Assembly: GCA_002007465.1 (NCBI GenBank)
Contig: LNAC01000032.1
Span: 7,432,519-7,496,518 of the forward strand
Direction of reading: 5' to 3'
Length of the DNA stretch: 64,000 nt
Source: Ailurus styani
Lineage: Eukaryota > Chordata > Mammalia > Carnivora > Ailuridae
Shown: piece after piece, positions 63,863 to 64,000 of the stretch
Position numbering within the stretch: the first letter of the stretch is position 1
Layout of the letters: the number at the start of each line of letters is the position of its first letter
The notes under the pieces: generated by a model
The model's input: only the letters and a program-made list of their open reading frames with translations
Database searches by the model: none
Told to the model about the DNA's origin: nothing
Translations under genes and position numbers: made by a program

Positions 63863-64000
63863 GAACAATAAAGGAAAAAAGCAAATGAGCATATACAAAG
63901 AAGAATGTGTGAAGTCACCTAAGGGTACTATGAATCAAGAGCTGTAGTGATTCACAGGAGAGAGAGCTGACAAAAATTTGCAAGAAATGCTCCAGCCTCA

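Larger units (their letters stand above)
49734..64000. other. Partial upstream BANK1 intron
   Basis: More than 14 kb contains no exon that I could match to the BANK1 ankyrin region. It holds six SINEs, a pyrimidine tract, MIRs, an MLT1-type LTR and an L1 tail. The stretches 53130-54900 and 58550-60450 were not assigned. Confidence 0.55.

Noticed and set aside
49734..64000. Search for the BANK1 ankyrin-region exon
   Set aside because: No sequence matching the expected peptide with acceptor and phase-0 donor was found by eye; it probably lies beyond the window.

Overview
This window is ordinary mammalian nuclear DNA, not a microbial or viral locus. The tRNA-derived SINEs of the Can-SINE family (GGCTCAGGTCATGATC core, AAATAAATAAAATCTT tail) place it in Carnivora, suborder Caniformia. 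Several copies carry a 'TGCCTGCCTCTCTGCCTACTTGTGATCTCT'-type 3' body, which I associate with Mustelidae (ferret, mink, marten and relatives). The family-level call rests on recollection of SINE subfamilies, not on a search.

The only gene I can support is the 3' half of BANK1 (B-cell scaffold protein with ankyrin repeats 1) on the minus strand. Nine coding exons were assembled from reading frame, splice sites and resemblance to the BANK1 protein: 49655-49733, 46024-46338, 41615-41914, 28478-28543, 17638-17813, 13516-13579, 8339-8368, 7263-7318 and 5979-6038. All introns are GT-AG, all phases match, and the joined frame is open for 381 codons before TAA. The N-terminal part of the protein (TIR-like, DBB and ankyrin regions) lies beyond the right edge. 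What is encoded here is the cytoplasmic scaffold tail: acidic tyrosine motifs, two proline-rich SH3-type sites, a charged Glu/Lys stretch, the helical LILLQEKVKNGK...FKHWQMGK block, and the conserved C-terminus.

Layout: 1 to about 5000 is 3' flank with SINE, MIR and MER5A copies; about 5018-5978 is the probable 3' UTR; 5979-49733 holds the nine exons and eight introns; 49734-64000 is part of a long upstream intron. The introns are filled with interspersed repeats: 18 Can-SINEs (many with clear target-site duplications), four L1 fragments or groups, about a dozen MIRs, three MER5A hAT elements, an MLT1-type LTR, and two long homopurine/homopyrimidine tracts.

No previously undescribed biological system was found. 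The points most worth a second look are the 30-nt in-frame microexon, an apparent loss of a tyrosine at the exon 6/7 junction, a small exon boxed in by two MIRs, an inverted SINE pair, and a SINE-into-SINE insertion that left three copies of one target site.
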